Made by a program: the position numbers and the translations under genes. DNA of 64,000 nt from Saccharopolyspora erythraea (lineage in GTDB: Bacteria; Actinomycetota; Actinomycetes; Mycobacteriales; Pseudonocardiaceae), in NCBI RefSeq assembly GCF_018141105.1, contig NZ_CP054839.1, positions 1,302,001-1,366,000 on the forward strand. The letters run 5' to 3'. Below are positions 32,362 to 39,883 of this stretch, piece by piece; position 1 is the first letter of the stretch; every line of letters begins with the position of its first letter. The notes under the pieces were generated by a model, which did no database searches, was not told the DNA's origin, and was given only the letters and a program-made list of their open reading frames with translations.

Positions 32362-32599
32362 GTGTTCGCATCGAACAGCGGTGCGCCGAAAAGTCCCGCC
32401 TGGTGCAACAACGTCGTCGCGCATCCACAAGTGACTGTCGAGCTTCGCGGCGACCGCTACGAAGCTCGGGCCGAGCAGGTGTTCCCGGCGAACACGACGA
32501 GTTGTGGCGGCGGAGGTGGGGATCGAGCCGGGTTTCGCGGAGTTCCGACGCCGGGACGATCGCGTCATCCCGATGGTTGCCCTGGCGCGGGCAGGCTGA
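32362..32599 (+). pseudogene. Remnant of a deazaflavin(F420)-dependent nitroreductase gene
   Basis: Three consecutive frames together spell the C-terminal half of a DDN/DUF385 protein. The first is VFASNSGAPKSPAWCNNVVA, running on to VTVELRGDRYEARAEQVFP. The next is GEHDELW, and the last is EVGIEPGFAEFRRRDDRVIP ending MVALARAG and a stop at 32597-32599. Single-base losses near 32485 and 32509 would explain the two shifts. The N-terminal half is absent and is replaced by the tandem-repeat array. Family members bind F420 and reduce quinones or nitro compounds; this copy cannot be functional. Confidence 0.75.
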
Positions 32600-32765
32600 C
32601 GGCATCGGGCGCGTAGGGTCCTGTCGATCGGCCGCGCCCGGAGGCATCGCCTGCCTGCGGCTCGCCGGCTCGACGCCCACGGCCCACTGGCCCGACCGGA
32701 TGGCACGTCTTGTCGGTGGCTAGTTCGCGGTGTCAGGATTGGCGCCACACGAACGGCGAGATGAG

Positions 32766-33314
32766 GTGGCGGCCATCAGCTATCACCACGGCGACCTGCG
32801 TCGAACGATCCTCGACGCCGCTGCGGCGGCGATCGCCGAGTCCGGGCCCGCCGGCTGGAGCCTGCGCGAGCTGGCCCGCAGGGCGGGCGTCTCGCACGCC
32901 GCGCCGGCGCACCACTTCGGCGACAAGACCGGTCTGCTCACCGACCTCGCCACCGAAGGGTTCGGGCTGCTGGCTGACGCCCTGGCCGACGCCGGGGACG
33001 ACTTCGTCGACGTCGGCCTCGCGTACGTGCGCTTCGCCGTCGACCACCGGGCGCACTTCGAGGTCATGTTCCAGCCGGATCTCTACCGCACCGACGACCC
33101 CGGGGTCACCGCCGCGCGGGACCGGGCGGGCCACGTCCTGGAGGAGGGGGTCCGTCAGGTGCAGGGGGAGCACGAGCGCACGACGGAACTCGCCGCGTGG
33201 TCGCTCGTCCACGGCTTCGCCTCGTTGTGGATCACCGGAGCGTTGTCGGAGAGCGCCAACGGCGATCCTGAAGCGTCGGCGCGTCCGGTTCTGCGCAGGC
33301 TGTTCGAGCAGTGA
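32766..33314 (+). CDS. TetR-family transcriptional regulator
   Basis: A protein of about 182 residues from GTG 32766 (alternative GTG 32730). The helix-turn-helix is AAISYHHGDLRRTILDAA...WSLRELARRAGVSHAAPAHHFGDKTGLL, a variant common in actinomycetes that start with SYHHGDLR. The C-terminal domain (AYVRFAVDHRAHFEVMF...LAAWSLVHGFASLWITGAL) is of the TetR_C_13/WHG type. It follows the nitroreductase remnant by about 165 nt. It may once have regulated that gene, or may regulate itself; no partner gene is obvious. Confidence 0.87.
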   Translation: MAAISYHHGDLRRTILDAAAAAIAESGPAGWSLRELARRAGVSHAAPAHHFGDKTGLLTDLATEGFGLLADALADAGDDFVDVGLAYVRFAVDHRAHFEVMFQPDLYRTDDPGVTAARDRAGHVLEEGVRQVQGEHERTTELAAWSLVHGFASLWITGALSESANGDPEASARPVLRRLFEQ

Positions 33315-33438
33315 CCGAGCGAGGTCCAGCAGCGGGACCACGCGGTGACGCTGCCGAGCGGGGACAGCAATGCCTCCGAACGTCGGGCGCCGACCCTCAC
33401 AGGTTGCTGGCGCCTCGGCACACCGACTCGTCGGCGGC

Positions 33439-33990
33439 TTAGTGGCCGGTCGCGCCGTCGAGCCGTTCGCGCAGCAGGTCCGCGTGACCGTTGTGCCTGG
33501 CGTACTCGGCGATCAGGTTCACCAGCACCCACCGCAGCGAGATCGGTTCACCGGTGGACCTCCGGGTGCCCGTCTCGTCCAGTGATGCAGCCTCGGCCAC
33601 GACCTTGCGGGAGGCGTCGCACTCGGCTCGCCAGCTCGCCAGTGCCTCGGCGAAATCGCCGTGCAGCGACTCGAAGTCCTGGTCCGGGTCGTCGTCGGAG
33701 TAGTACAGCATCGGCAGGTCCTCGCCCCGGAACTGGATGCGGAACCACCACCGCTCGACCCCGGCCAGGTGCCGGACGAGTCCGTGCAGGCTCAGCGCTG
33801 ACGGCGGTACGGCCTTGTCGGCGAGCTGCCGTGCGGGCAGCTCCGCGCACTTGAGCTCCAGCGTCCGGCGGTGCCAGTCGAGGAAGGACGTCAGCGTCGT
33901 GACCTCGTCGGCGATGCGGGGAGGCTCGCGACGGTCGTCCTCAGCCCACGTCTGCGACAAGTGGGCGCCTGTTTCCGGGAAGTCGCTCAT
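33439..33990 (-). CDS. DinB-family protein (DUF664)
   Basis: A 183-residue four-helix-bundle protein. The DUF664/DinB metal-binding pattern is seen as FLDWHRRTLELKC, SLHGLVRHLAGVERWWF (His) and the C-terminal LVNLIAEYARHNGHADLLRERLDG (His-x3-His). This is the typical arrangement of the mycothiol-dependent DinB group of actinomycetes. It may be a mycothiol-dependent transferase acting on xenobiotics; the substrate is unknown. ATG 33990 begins MSDFPETG; an upstream Met in the same frame is less likely. It stands alone between TetR and aldo/keto reductase genes. Confidence 0.9.
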   Translation of the reverse strand: MSDFPETGAHLSQTWAEDDRREPPRIADEVTTLTSFLDWHRRTLELKCAELPARQLADKAVPPSALSLHGLVRHLAGVERWWFRIQFRGEDLPMLYYSDDDPDQDFESLHGDFAEALASWRAECDASRKVVAEAASLDETGTRRSTGEPISLRWVLVNLIAEYARHNGHADLLRERLDGATGH

Positions 33991-34181
33991 GGCGGCAGCA
34001 TCGCAGGACCTCCCGACATCCCAGGACGAAGCGGCATTCGGGCACCCGCCGGCAACTTCGAGCACGGCCGGCATTCGAGCACCTGCAGGTGATCGAGGAC
34101 CGACATCTCGGTGGCACTGTTACCGGCGTCAGGGACGTGCTGGTGCCCCAGCGAGCGGCGCGGGTCGCGTGTGGTCTCTGC

Positions 34182-35099
34182 TCAGACGGCCTCCCCGATG
34201 CGGATGTCGAGCCTGGCGAGCTGCTGCGCGCTCAGGGCGATGTCGAGGGCCGCGATGTTCTCCTCCAGATGCCGTTGCCGGGTGGTGCCTGGGATGGGGA
34301 CGACCGGCAGTCCCCACTCGACGGCGCGCTGCTGCACCCACGCCAGCGCGACCTGTCCCGGCCGGACACCGTGCTCGTCGGCGATTTCCCGCAATGCGGC
34401 CGGTAACGTCGCAAGCTCCGCGGCGATCTCGCCGAGCCGTTCCGCCTGGCGATCCGCGCCTGGTAGCAGGAGTCCGCGCCCGTGCGGGCAGTACGGCACC
34501 ACCCCGACGCCGAGTTCGACGCAGGTCGGGACCACGGCCTCGATCTCCCGCCGGCACAGCGACCACTCGCTCTGCAGGGCGGCGATCGGGTGCACCGCGT
34601 GCGCGGCGCGCAGCTCCTCGGCGGTCACCTCGGACAGCCCGAGGTGGCGCACCTTGCCCTCGGCCACCAGCTCCGCCATCGCGCCGACGGACTCCTCGAT
34701 GGGCACCGCGGGATCGCGCCGGTGCAGGTAGTAGACGTCGATGACGTCGGTGCCGAGCCGCCGCAGGCTGGCCTCGCAGGCGGCACGCGCGTACGCGGCG
34801 TCGCCGCGCGTGGTGAACGAGTCGTCGGGATTGCGCACGGCTCCGAACTTCGTGCCGAGCACCACCTCGTCGCGGCGGTGCCGGATCGCGCGGCCGACGA
34901 GTTCCTCGTTGTAGCCGTCGCCGTACAGGTCGGCGGTGTCCAGGAACGTGACGCCCAGGTCCAAAGCCCTGTTCACCAGCGCGTATGCCTCCGCCTCGCC
35001 GTCCGGCGCGGATGGCGAGGATGGCCGGAGCAGCCGCATGCAGCCGAGGCCCTGCACTGGAACAGCGGGGCCGGTCGTGCCCAGAGAGGTCGTGCGCAT
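34182..35099 (-). CDS. Aldo/keto reductase
   Basis: A 305-residue NADPH-dependent reductase with a TIM-barrel fold. The catalytic tetrad is present: Asp ([18 protein letters not shown] with Tyr), Lys ([10 protein letters not shown]) and His ([16 protein letters not shown]). The cofactor signature [17 protein letters not shown] is near the C-terminus. ATG 35099 follows GAGGACGAC. It is divergent from a TetR gene across a 100-bp region with two repeated operator-like boxes, so it is probably derepressed by a small molecule. The physiological substrate is unknown. Confidence 0.93.
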   Translation of the reverse strand: MRTTSLGTTGPAVPVQGLGCMRLLRPSSPSAPDGEAEAYALVNRALDLGVTFLDTADLYGDGYNEELVGRAIRHRRDEVVLGTKFGAVRNPDDSFTTRGDAAYARAACEASLRRLGTDVIDVYYLHRRDPAVPIEESVGAMAELVAEGKVRHLGLSEVTAEELRAAHAVHPIAALQSEWSLCRREIEAVVPTCVELGVGVVPYCPHGRGLLLPGADRQAERLGEIAAELATLPAALREIADEHGVRPGQVALAWVQQRAVEWGLPVVPIPGTTRQRHLEENIAALDIALSAQQLARLDIRIGEAV

Positions 35100-35137
35100 G
35101 TCGTCCTCGCAGTCGGTGGAAGTCGCCGTTGCCAGCA

Positions 35138-35178
35138 AAGTACAACGATCACTGCAAATAAGTAAAACGAATACTGCA
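35138..35178. promoter_or_regulatory. Two operator-like boxes, 22 bp apart, in the AKR/TetR divergent promoter
   Basis: AAGTACAACGATCACTGCA (35138-35156) and AAGTAAAACGAATACTGCA (35160-35178) match at 16 of 19 positions. Each contains an imperfect dyad AGTA...(T/C)ACT. The 22-bp repeat places them on the same face of the helix about two turns apart. They lie in the A/T-rich part of the region between the aldo/keto reductase and TetR genes. The best guess is two binding sites for the TetR protein encoded at 35200. Confidence 0.6.
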
Positions 35179-35199
35179 CCCCGCTGACCGGGTGCGACG

Positions 35200-35862
35200 A
35201 TGTCGGGTATGACGCAGACGGCGGGAGGCCGGCCGCGCGGTCTGGTGGCCAAGCGCGAAGCCATCCTCGAGGCGGCGCGGAGCACGTTCGCCGCGCACGG
35301 CTACCAGCGGGCGAGCATCGACGGGATCGCCGCGCTGGCGGCGGTGTCCACGCGCACCATCTACAACCACTTCGGTGGCAAGGCGGAGTTGTTCTCCGTC
35401 GTCGTGCGCGACAGCGCGGCGCGGGTCGCCGAAGCGCTCGCCGGGCTCGTCGACAGCCACCTCGGCGCCGTCAGCGACGTCGAGGCCGCGTTCACCGGCC
35501 TCGCCCGTGCGTGGGTGTCGGCGAAGGCCGAGAACGCCTCGCACTTCGCGATGGTGCGCCAGATGCGGGCGGAGCAGGAGCACCTGCCGCGCGGACTCGC
35601 CGGCGCCTGGCAGGAGGTCGGCCCCGTCCGGGTGCACCGCGCGCTGGCGCGTGGGATCGGCGAGCTCGGCCGACGCGGACTGCTGCACGTCGACGACCCC
35701 GACCGGGCGGCGGAGCACTTCCTGCTGCTGACCACGGGCACGGCCGCCACGCGTGGTCTGCTGACCGGCACGTCGACCGGCGGGGACGACGAAGTCGAGG
35801 CCGCGGTCCGGGCCGGTGTGCGAACGTTCCTCTATGGACACTCGGCGTCGGGGAGCCGCTGA
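35200..35862 (+). CDS. TetR-family transcriptional regulator
   Basis: A 220-residue repressor-type protein. The DNA-binding domain is at about residues 18-65 ([47 protein letters not shown]). The C-terminal part is of the TetR_C_7/AefR-like type ([28 protein letters not shown]). ATG 35200 or the ATG at 35209 are both possible starts. It is divergent from an aldo/keto reductase gene and likely binds the two repeated boxes in between. Confidence 0.9.
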   Translation: MSGMTQTAGGRPRGLVAKREAILEAARSTFAAHGYQRASIDGIAALAAVSTRTIYNHFGGKAELFSVVVRDSAARVAEALAGLVDSHLGAVSDVEAAFTGLARAWVSAKAENASHFAMVRQMRAEQEHLPRGLAGAWQEVGPVRVHRALARGIGELGRRGLLHVDDPDRAAEHFLLLTTGTAATRGLLTGTSTGGDDEVEAAVRAGVRTFLYGHSASGSR

Positions 35863-35939
35863 GCGAATCCGCAGCCGGCCTTGCACGAGGGGCGACGAGG
35901 GTCCGGCGCGCGACGCGCGTCACGTTCCGGAGCGCTTGT

Positions 35940-35957
35940 GCTCAACCCCGGTTGAGC
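35940..35957 (+). terminator. Short perfect hairpin after the TetR gene
   Basis: GCTCAACC (35940-35947) is perfectly inverted at 35950-35957 around two bases. It lies about 80 nt past the TetR stop and before the convergent aldolase gene, and may terminate either one. Confidence 0.4.
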
Positions 35958-36120
35958 CAGCACGCTCGATTCCGGCGTCGCCGATGCGATCGCCGGTCCC
36001 GGGGCCGGGCGCCCAGCGCCGAACCTGCTCGGCCCACCCCACCACAGGAACCGGCCCGCGGCCAGGTCGTCCATGCCCGCCATTGAACTGAGCGGCGGTG
36101 GGGTGGGCAAGGTGCGTCGG

Positions 36121-36996
36121 TCACAGCGCTTCGAGCGCGTCGGCCACCTCCCGGCGGGCTGCCGCGTCGAGACCGCGCAGCGGCCGGGGAAGGTTCGGAT
36201 GGGAGACCAGACCGAGGTGTTCGGCGGCGGCGGAGGTCACGCGCAGGCTGCCGTAGCGGCGGAACAGCGCCCACAGCGGTTCCATGCGTTCGGACAGGGC
36301 CGCGGCCCGGTCGGCGTCGCCGTCGGCCGCGGCGCGGGTGATGGCCAGGCACTGCTGCGGCAGCAGACCGCCGATGACGCTGAACCACAGGTCGGCCCCT
36401 GCGCTGAGGCCCCCGGCGGCAAGCGCGTCGCCGCTCACGCCGACCGCGACGTGCCCGGGCAGCGTGCTGCGCAGCGCTGCGATCCGGTCCGGCGCCTGGT
36501 CCGCGGGGATGCCGGGGATCTTCACCGCACCGACGTTCGGCAGCGCGGCGATGCGGCCGTGCAGCTCGTCGCTGAACGTGAAGTGCGTCGTGCCCGGGTT
36601 GTCGTACACGCACAGCGGAACGGACACCTCGCGTGAGATGTCCTCGTACAGCCCGAAAACCTCGTCGTCGGTGAGGGGCTGGTAGGACACCGGGGCGAGC
36701 AGCAGCGCGGACGCGCCCGCCTGCTGGGCGTCCTCGGCGAGGGCGCGGACCTGCGATGTGCGCAGCGCGCCGATGCCGACCACGACGGGCACGCCGCCCG
36801 CGGCGTCGACGGCGGCTCTCGCGGCCCGAGCGCGTTCCTCGCGGGTGAGGTAGGCGTAGCCACCGGTCGAGCCGAGCGCGCCGATCGAGTCGACACCTGC
36901 CTCGGCGAGCCGGGCGACGAGCCCGGCGAACGCCTTCTCGTCGACACCGCTCTCGTCGGTGGGCGTGAGGGGGAAGGCGCTCAGGCCGGTGAACAT
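36121..36996 (-). CDS. Dihydrodipicolinate synthase/N-acetylneuraminate lyase family aldolase
   Basis: A 291-residue class I aldolase of the DapA superfamily. The Schiff-base lysine is Lys159 (VGAVKIPG) and the conserved Tyr is Tyr131 (CVYDNPGTT). The substrate-carboxylate loop reads GSTGGYAYL where true DHDPS has GTTGE, so a catabolic aldolase or dehydratase acting on a 2-keto sugar acid is more likely than lysine biosynthesis. ATG 36996 follows AAAGGAA. The frame is open for another 260 nt upstream and that part has its own protein-like character (listed separately). It appears to be a single-gene unit. Confidence 0.88.
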   Translation of the reverse strand: MFTGLSAFPLTPTDESGVDEKAFAGLVARLAEAGVDSIGALGSTGGYAYLTREERARAARAAVDAAGGVPVVVGIGALRTSQVRALAEDAQQAGASALLLAPVSYQPLTDDEVFGLYEDISREVSVPLCVYDNPGTTHFTFSDELHGRIAALPNVGAVKIPGIPADQAPDRIAALRSTLPGHVAVGVSGDALAAGGLSAGADLWFSVIGGLLPQQCLAITRAAADGDADRAAALSERMEPLWALFRRYGSLRVTSAAAEHLGLVSHPNLPRPLRGLDAAARREVADALEAL

Positions 36997-37263
36997 GGCT
37001 GTTCCTTTCGGGGGGCGGGGAAGCTGCCGACGACTGCCCTTGAGGTTCCACCGCCGAGTGGCATCAGCGAAGGGCCAATCCGGAGCGGGTTCGAAGTGCC
37101 ACTCCCGCGGATCGGCGTGCTGCTCGGCGAAATCGCGGAACTGCTCGAGAGAAGGGCTCAGGACGAGCACCCCGCATGCGCCGACGATCCCGAACTCGCG
37201 GTCCGCGTCGTCGCTCAGGCCTGGAGGCGGGCTGACGCCGATACCGGTGACTGGGTGGGCCTA
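36997..37263 (-). pseudogene. Coding-like fragment upstream of the aldolase
   Basis: Directly upstream of and in frame with the aldolase ATG, an open stretch with G/C-rich third positions reads HPVTGIGVSPPPGLSDDADR, then EFGIVGACGVLVLSPSLEQF and RDFAEQHADPREWHFEPAPD. It is preceded by a TAG (37261-37263), and no start codon with a ribosome site is evident. The composition is that of a real protein rather than a shadow frame. It may be the tail of a lost small gene. I do not recognise a family. Confidence 0.35.
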
Positions 37264-37440
37264 ACGCTTCGCAACACGAACACCGACGAAGTGCTGGTCC
37301 GAGAGCAGGACCGGGAGGAAACGCAGAGCGGGGAGCACGCAGAACGCGCTCCCCGCACCGTGGGGGTCTACGGGGGCTCGGCCCCGTATCGACATCACGA
37401 TCCCGGGAAGATGCCCGAAGGGCATCGAACAGGATCATCG
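37261..37440. other. Hairpin-rich spacer 3' of the tRNA
   Basis: Several stems follow each other: GCGGGGAG/CTCCCCGC (37328-37356), ACGGGG/CCCCGT (37370-37387) and GATGCCC/GGGCATC (37410-37426). A 44-codon frame (37395 to 37261, minus strand) crosses this stretch but overlaps the stems and has no ribosome site, so I do not call it a gene. Confidence 0.4.
37410..37426 (-). terminator. Terminator-like hairpin after the tRNA gene
   Basis: On the minus strand the sequence reads GATGCCC-TTC-GGGCATC followed by TTCCC. It lies 14 nt past the tRNA 3' end. The position and compact stem suggest a tRNA transcription terminator or processing stem. Confidence 0.5.
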
Positions 37441-37514
37441 TGGGGCCGGAGGGACTCGAACCCTCACTGGCTAGGACCTAAACCTAGTGCCTCTGCCAAT
37501 TGGGCTACGGCCCC
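37441..37514 (-). tRNA. tRNA with anticodon UAG (leucine codon CUA), short variable arm
   Basis: Read on the minus strand, the acceptor stem is GGGGCCG/CGGCCCC with discriminator A. The D arm is GCCC...AGGC (last pair C-A). The anticodon stem is CTAGG/CCTAG with loop TTTAGGT, hence anticodon TAG. The T arm is GAGGG-TTCGAGT-CCCTC. CCA is not encoded. The length is 74 nt. The variable region is only five bases (CCAGT), whereas bacterial leucine tRNAs normally have a long class II arm. By anticodon it should read CUA; the charging amino acid is therefore uncertain. Confidence 0.85.
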
Positions 37515-37649
37515 CGCTTCGGCACAGCCTAGCTTGTGGCCGCGCGCGGCCCCGACAGGTGTGCGGTCGGCGACACGGCCAACGGCCGGTGGGAGCCGGC
37601 CGGAGGGGTGATCTACCGTGTCACCAGCCGGTGAAACTGAGGAGGACAC

Positions 37650-37871
37650 GTGGCACGTGATCCCGACGCCATCCAGCGTGACATCGAGCAGGCGCGCGAC
37701 GCGCTGGCCGCCACCCTGGACGAGCTGGGCACGAAGGCGAACCCGAAGCGCTTCGTCGAGTCCGGCAAGGCCAGCGTGCAGGAGAAGCTGAACGACCCGA
37801 GGGTGCGCTACGCCCTGATCGGCGTCGGCGCTCTGGTCACCATCGTCGTGGTGCGCAGGCTTTTCCGCTGA
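37650..37871 (+). CDS. DUF3618 membrane protein
   Basis: A 73-residue protein. The DUF3618 signature is complete: DPDAIQRDIEQARDALAATLDELGTKANPKR, then VQEKLNDPRVRYALIGVGAL and one C-terminal membrane helix ending RRLFR (short parts quoted). The N-terminal half is an amphipathic helix. The start GTG 37650 follows GAGGAGG. Such proteins are common in actinomycetes and are usually encoded near cell-envelope genes; the function is unknown. A 13-bp inverted repeat follows. Confidence 0.9.
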   Translation: MARDPDAIQRDIEQARDALAATLDELGTKANPKRFVESGKASVQEKLNDPRVRYALIGVGALVTIVVVRRLFR

Positions 37872-37874
37872 ACC

Positions 37875-37924
37875 CGGTCGTGAGTGCCGGCGGCGAAGTC
37901 GAACCGCGCCCGCACTCACGACCG
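37875..37924. terminator. 13-bp perfect inverted repeat after the DUF3618 gene
   Basis: CGGTCGTGAGTGC (37875-37887) is perfectly inverted at 37912-37924 with a 24-nt loop. It starts 3 nt past the DUF3618 stop and lies before the convergent TetR gene, so it probably terminates transcription. Confidence 0.6.
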
Positions 37925-38118
37925 CGTCCCGGTCCCACGACGAACAGCCGCCAGGACGAACGGACGGCAGGGCGGGGTCCGGGGCGGCGCTGGCGGCCCG
38001 AGAGCCACAGCGGAACCAAGGCTCAGCCCCGGGGCCCGAACAGCGGATCCACGACAGCCGCGGCCCCCCGCCGACGACGGCCCGCAGTCCGCGGCCGCAC
38101 CCTCAGCAGGCACGCGGC

Positions 38119-38772
38119 TCAGCGCAGTAGCGGGAGCAGGGCCTCGTGCAGTATCCGGTCGACGAAGCGGGCGTCCAGCGGCTCCTCGATGAGCATCAGG
38201 CGGTACATCAGCCCCGCGCCCGCCAGTTCCACGACGGTGTCCACCGGCGCGTCCGCGCGGATCTCGCCGCGCTGGACGCCCCGCTCGATGATGCGCCGCA
38301 GCACGTCGCGCTGCGGCAGCAGGAACGACTCGCGGAACGCGTGGGCCAGCTCCGGCTCGTGCGGCAGCTCACCGACCAGCGCCTGCGCGGCCTTGCCCAC
38401 CGGGCCGGTGAGGAACGTCGCGAACGCGGTGAGGAACTCGCCGAGGTCGGCCTCCACCGAACCCTGGTCCGGCTCCGGGATGTTGCGCTGCACGAGCTGG
38501 TTGCAGGTGTCGATGACCAGGTCGAGCTTGGACTCCCACCGCCGGTAGATGGTGGCCTTGCCTGCGCGGGCGTGCGCGGCCACCGCGTCCATCGTCAGCG
38601 CCCGGTAGCCGACCTGGGCCAGCACCTCCATGGCGGCCTGCCGCAGCGCCGCGTCGCGGCTGGCGTCGCGCGGCCTGCCCCGTCCGGCGGCGACCTGCCG
38701 GGCCGACCCCATCCGGGGGACACCCGGCTGCTCGTCGCGTGCACTGCTCATGGGCGCGTTCACGGCTGACAT
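38119..38772 (-). CDS. TetR-family transcriptional regulator
   Basis: About 217 residues from ATG 38772 (alternatives 38811 and 38751). A long polar head precedes GRGRPRDASRDAALRQAAMEVLAQVGY and the helix-turn-helix LTMDAVAAHARAGKATIYRRWESK. The C-terminal domain matches the TetR_C_16-like group (RDVLRRIIERGVQRGEIRADAPVDTVVELAGAGLMYRLMLIEEPLD, in part). No divergent partner with a plausible efflux role is next to it; the neighbouring small gene (38852-39169) lies on the same strand upstream. The effector is unknown. Confidence 0.88.
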   Translation of the reverse strand: MSAVNAPMSSARDEQPGVPRMGSARQVAAGRGRPRDASRDAALRQAAMEVLAQVGYRALTMDAVAAHARAGKATIYRRWESKLDLVIDTCNQLVQRNIPEPDQGSVEADLGEFLTAFATFLTGPVGKAAQALVGELPHEPELAHAFRESFLLPQRDVLRRIIERGVQRGEIRADAPVDTVVELAGAGLMYRLMLIEEPLDARFVDRILHEALLPLLR

Positions 38773-38851
38773 CTTAGAGACAGAACCCCGATCGGGCGTG
38801 TTTTGCGCCATTCGGTTCCCCCGGCCGCAGGCGTCGCGGGCGCGGCCCTGC

Positions 38852-39169
38852 TCACCGGGCCGCGCGGCTGCGCGAGCGGCGCTGAGCGCCGTCGGCGGCG
38901 GCCGCCGCCTGCCGCGTCGCCTCGTCCGAGAGCCCGTGCCTGGCCTGCAGGTAGGCGGTGCTGAAGGCGAACCCGTCGCCGTCGAGCAGGTGGATCACGA
39001 CCCGTCCGTGCGAGTTGGGGGCGAGGTTCTCGATGAGCTGGTCGGCCTTGTCCCTGGCGGCGATGAGCCCGGGCGCGCTGGCGGTCTTGCGTTCCTGGTC
39101 CGTGCTGACCGTGATGGACCAGTCGTCGCCATCCGGTACGTAGTTGGCGGTGATGTGTCCCGTTGCCAT
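38852..39169 (-). CDS. Small conserved protein, HicB-like fold suspected
   Basis: A 105-residue protein from ATG 39169, which follows GGAGGCAAC. It begins ATGHITANYVPDGDDWSITV, then APGLIAARDKADQLIENLAP and RVVIHLLDGDGFAFSTAYLQ. The order of a strand pair with a Trp, then a helix with an A-x-x-A-D pattern, then a strand resembles HicB-type partial RNase-H folds. It is followed by an Ala/Arg-rich tail. No HicA toxin gene lies beside it, so a toxin-antitoxin role is not supported. It is upstream of, and on the same strand as, the TetR gene. Confidence 0.6.
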   Translation of the reverse strand: MATGHITANYVPDGDDWSITVSTDQERKTASAPGLIAARDKADQLIENLAPNSHGRVVIHLLDGDGFAFSTAYLQARHGLSDEATRQAAAAADGAQRRSRSRAAR

Positions 39170-39295
39170 GTTGCCTCCGCGTCCGGCGTTCTCGGCGGTC
39201 GTGCGACGTCGCAGCCGGGACCCCGTGCCGCGGTGCTTCGACGATCCCGGCGGTGCATCGGTCAACTACACGCGTTGAGCACCCGACTTTACGGC

Positions 39296-39883
39296 CTATG
39301 GCCGGTCGAGGTCCTCCGGGCGGTCGATGTCGAAGCCCTCCGAAACGTCGTCGCAGGTCACGAGAGTCACCTCGTGGTCGCGCAGGTACTGGCGGGCGCC
39401 GGAGTCACCGACCGCGGACTCGCTCGCACCGGACCAGTGGTCGCGGCCGATGAGCACGGGGTGGCTCCGGCGCCCTTGGTGCGTCGCCGCCGCGAGACGG
39501 GCGTGACTCGCGTGGGCGGCGACGCGCCGCACCGCTGACGGGCCGATTCCCGGCATGTCGACCGGCGTTATCAGCGCTGCGGAGACGGTGTCGGCCGAGG
39601 TCGTCCTGGCCAGCGCGTCGAGCGCGACGCGCAGGGACGACCCCATGCCGGTGGACCAGTCCGGGTTGAACACGACCGTGACGCCGGTCAGGTCCGCCCG
39701 TTCCCGGACGGTGTCGGCGGCCGCGCCGAGGACCACCACGACCGGCGCGCACCCGCCTTCGGCGAGCACGCGCGCCGCGCGGTCCACGAACAGCTCGCCG
39801 CGGTGTTCGACCAGCGCCTTGGGCATGCCGAAGCGGCGGCCCGCCCCGGCGGCGAGCACCACGCCCGCGACCCCTTCACCCAT
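39296..39883 (-). CDS. MocA-like molybdopterin cytidylyltransferase / NTP transferase
   Basis: A 195-residue nucleotidyltransferase with the signature VVLAAGAGRRFGMPKALV (GxGxRxGxPK) near the N-terminus, FNPDWSTGMGSSLRVAL, and the metal-binding ALITPVDMPG. These are the hallmarks of MocA/MobA enzymes. It overlaps XdhC by 8 nt at the end of the purine operon. MocA makes molybdopterin cytosine dinucleotide, the cofactor of many bacterial xanthine-dehydrogenase-family enzymes. Its presence here says the local dehydrogenase probably uses MCD. Confidence 0.9.
   Translation of the reverse strand: MGEGVAGVVLAAGAGRRFGMPKALVEHRGELFVDRAARVLAEGGCAPVVVVLGAAADTVRERADLTGVTVVFNPDWSTGMGSSLRVALDALARTTSADTVSAALITPVDMPGIGPSAVRRVAAHASHARLAAATHQGRRSHPVLIGRDHWSGASESAVGDSGARQYLRDHEVTLVTCDDVSEGFDIDRPEDLDRP

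Noticed and set aside
31852-32748. 307-codon minus-strand frame across the repeat region
   Set aside because: Built from repeat units read as Pro/His/Thr/Arg strings; the repeat period is not a multiple of three and there is no start signal.
37261-37395. 44-codon frame on the minus strand near the tRNA (MSIRGRAPVDPHGAGSAF...)
   Set aside because: It coincides with strong hairpins, has no ribosome site, and no coding bias beyond the local GC content.
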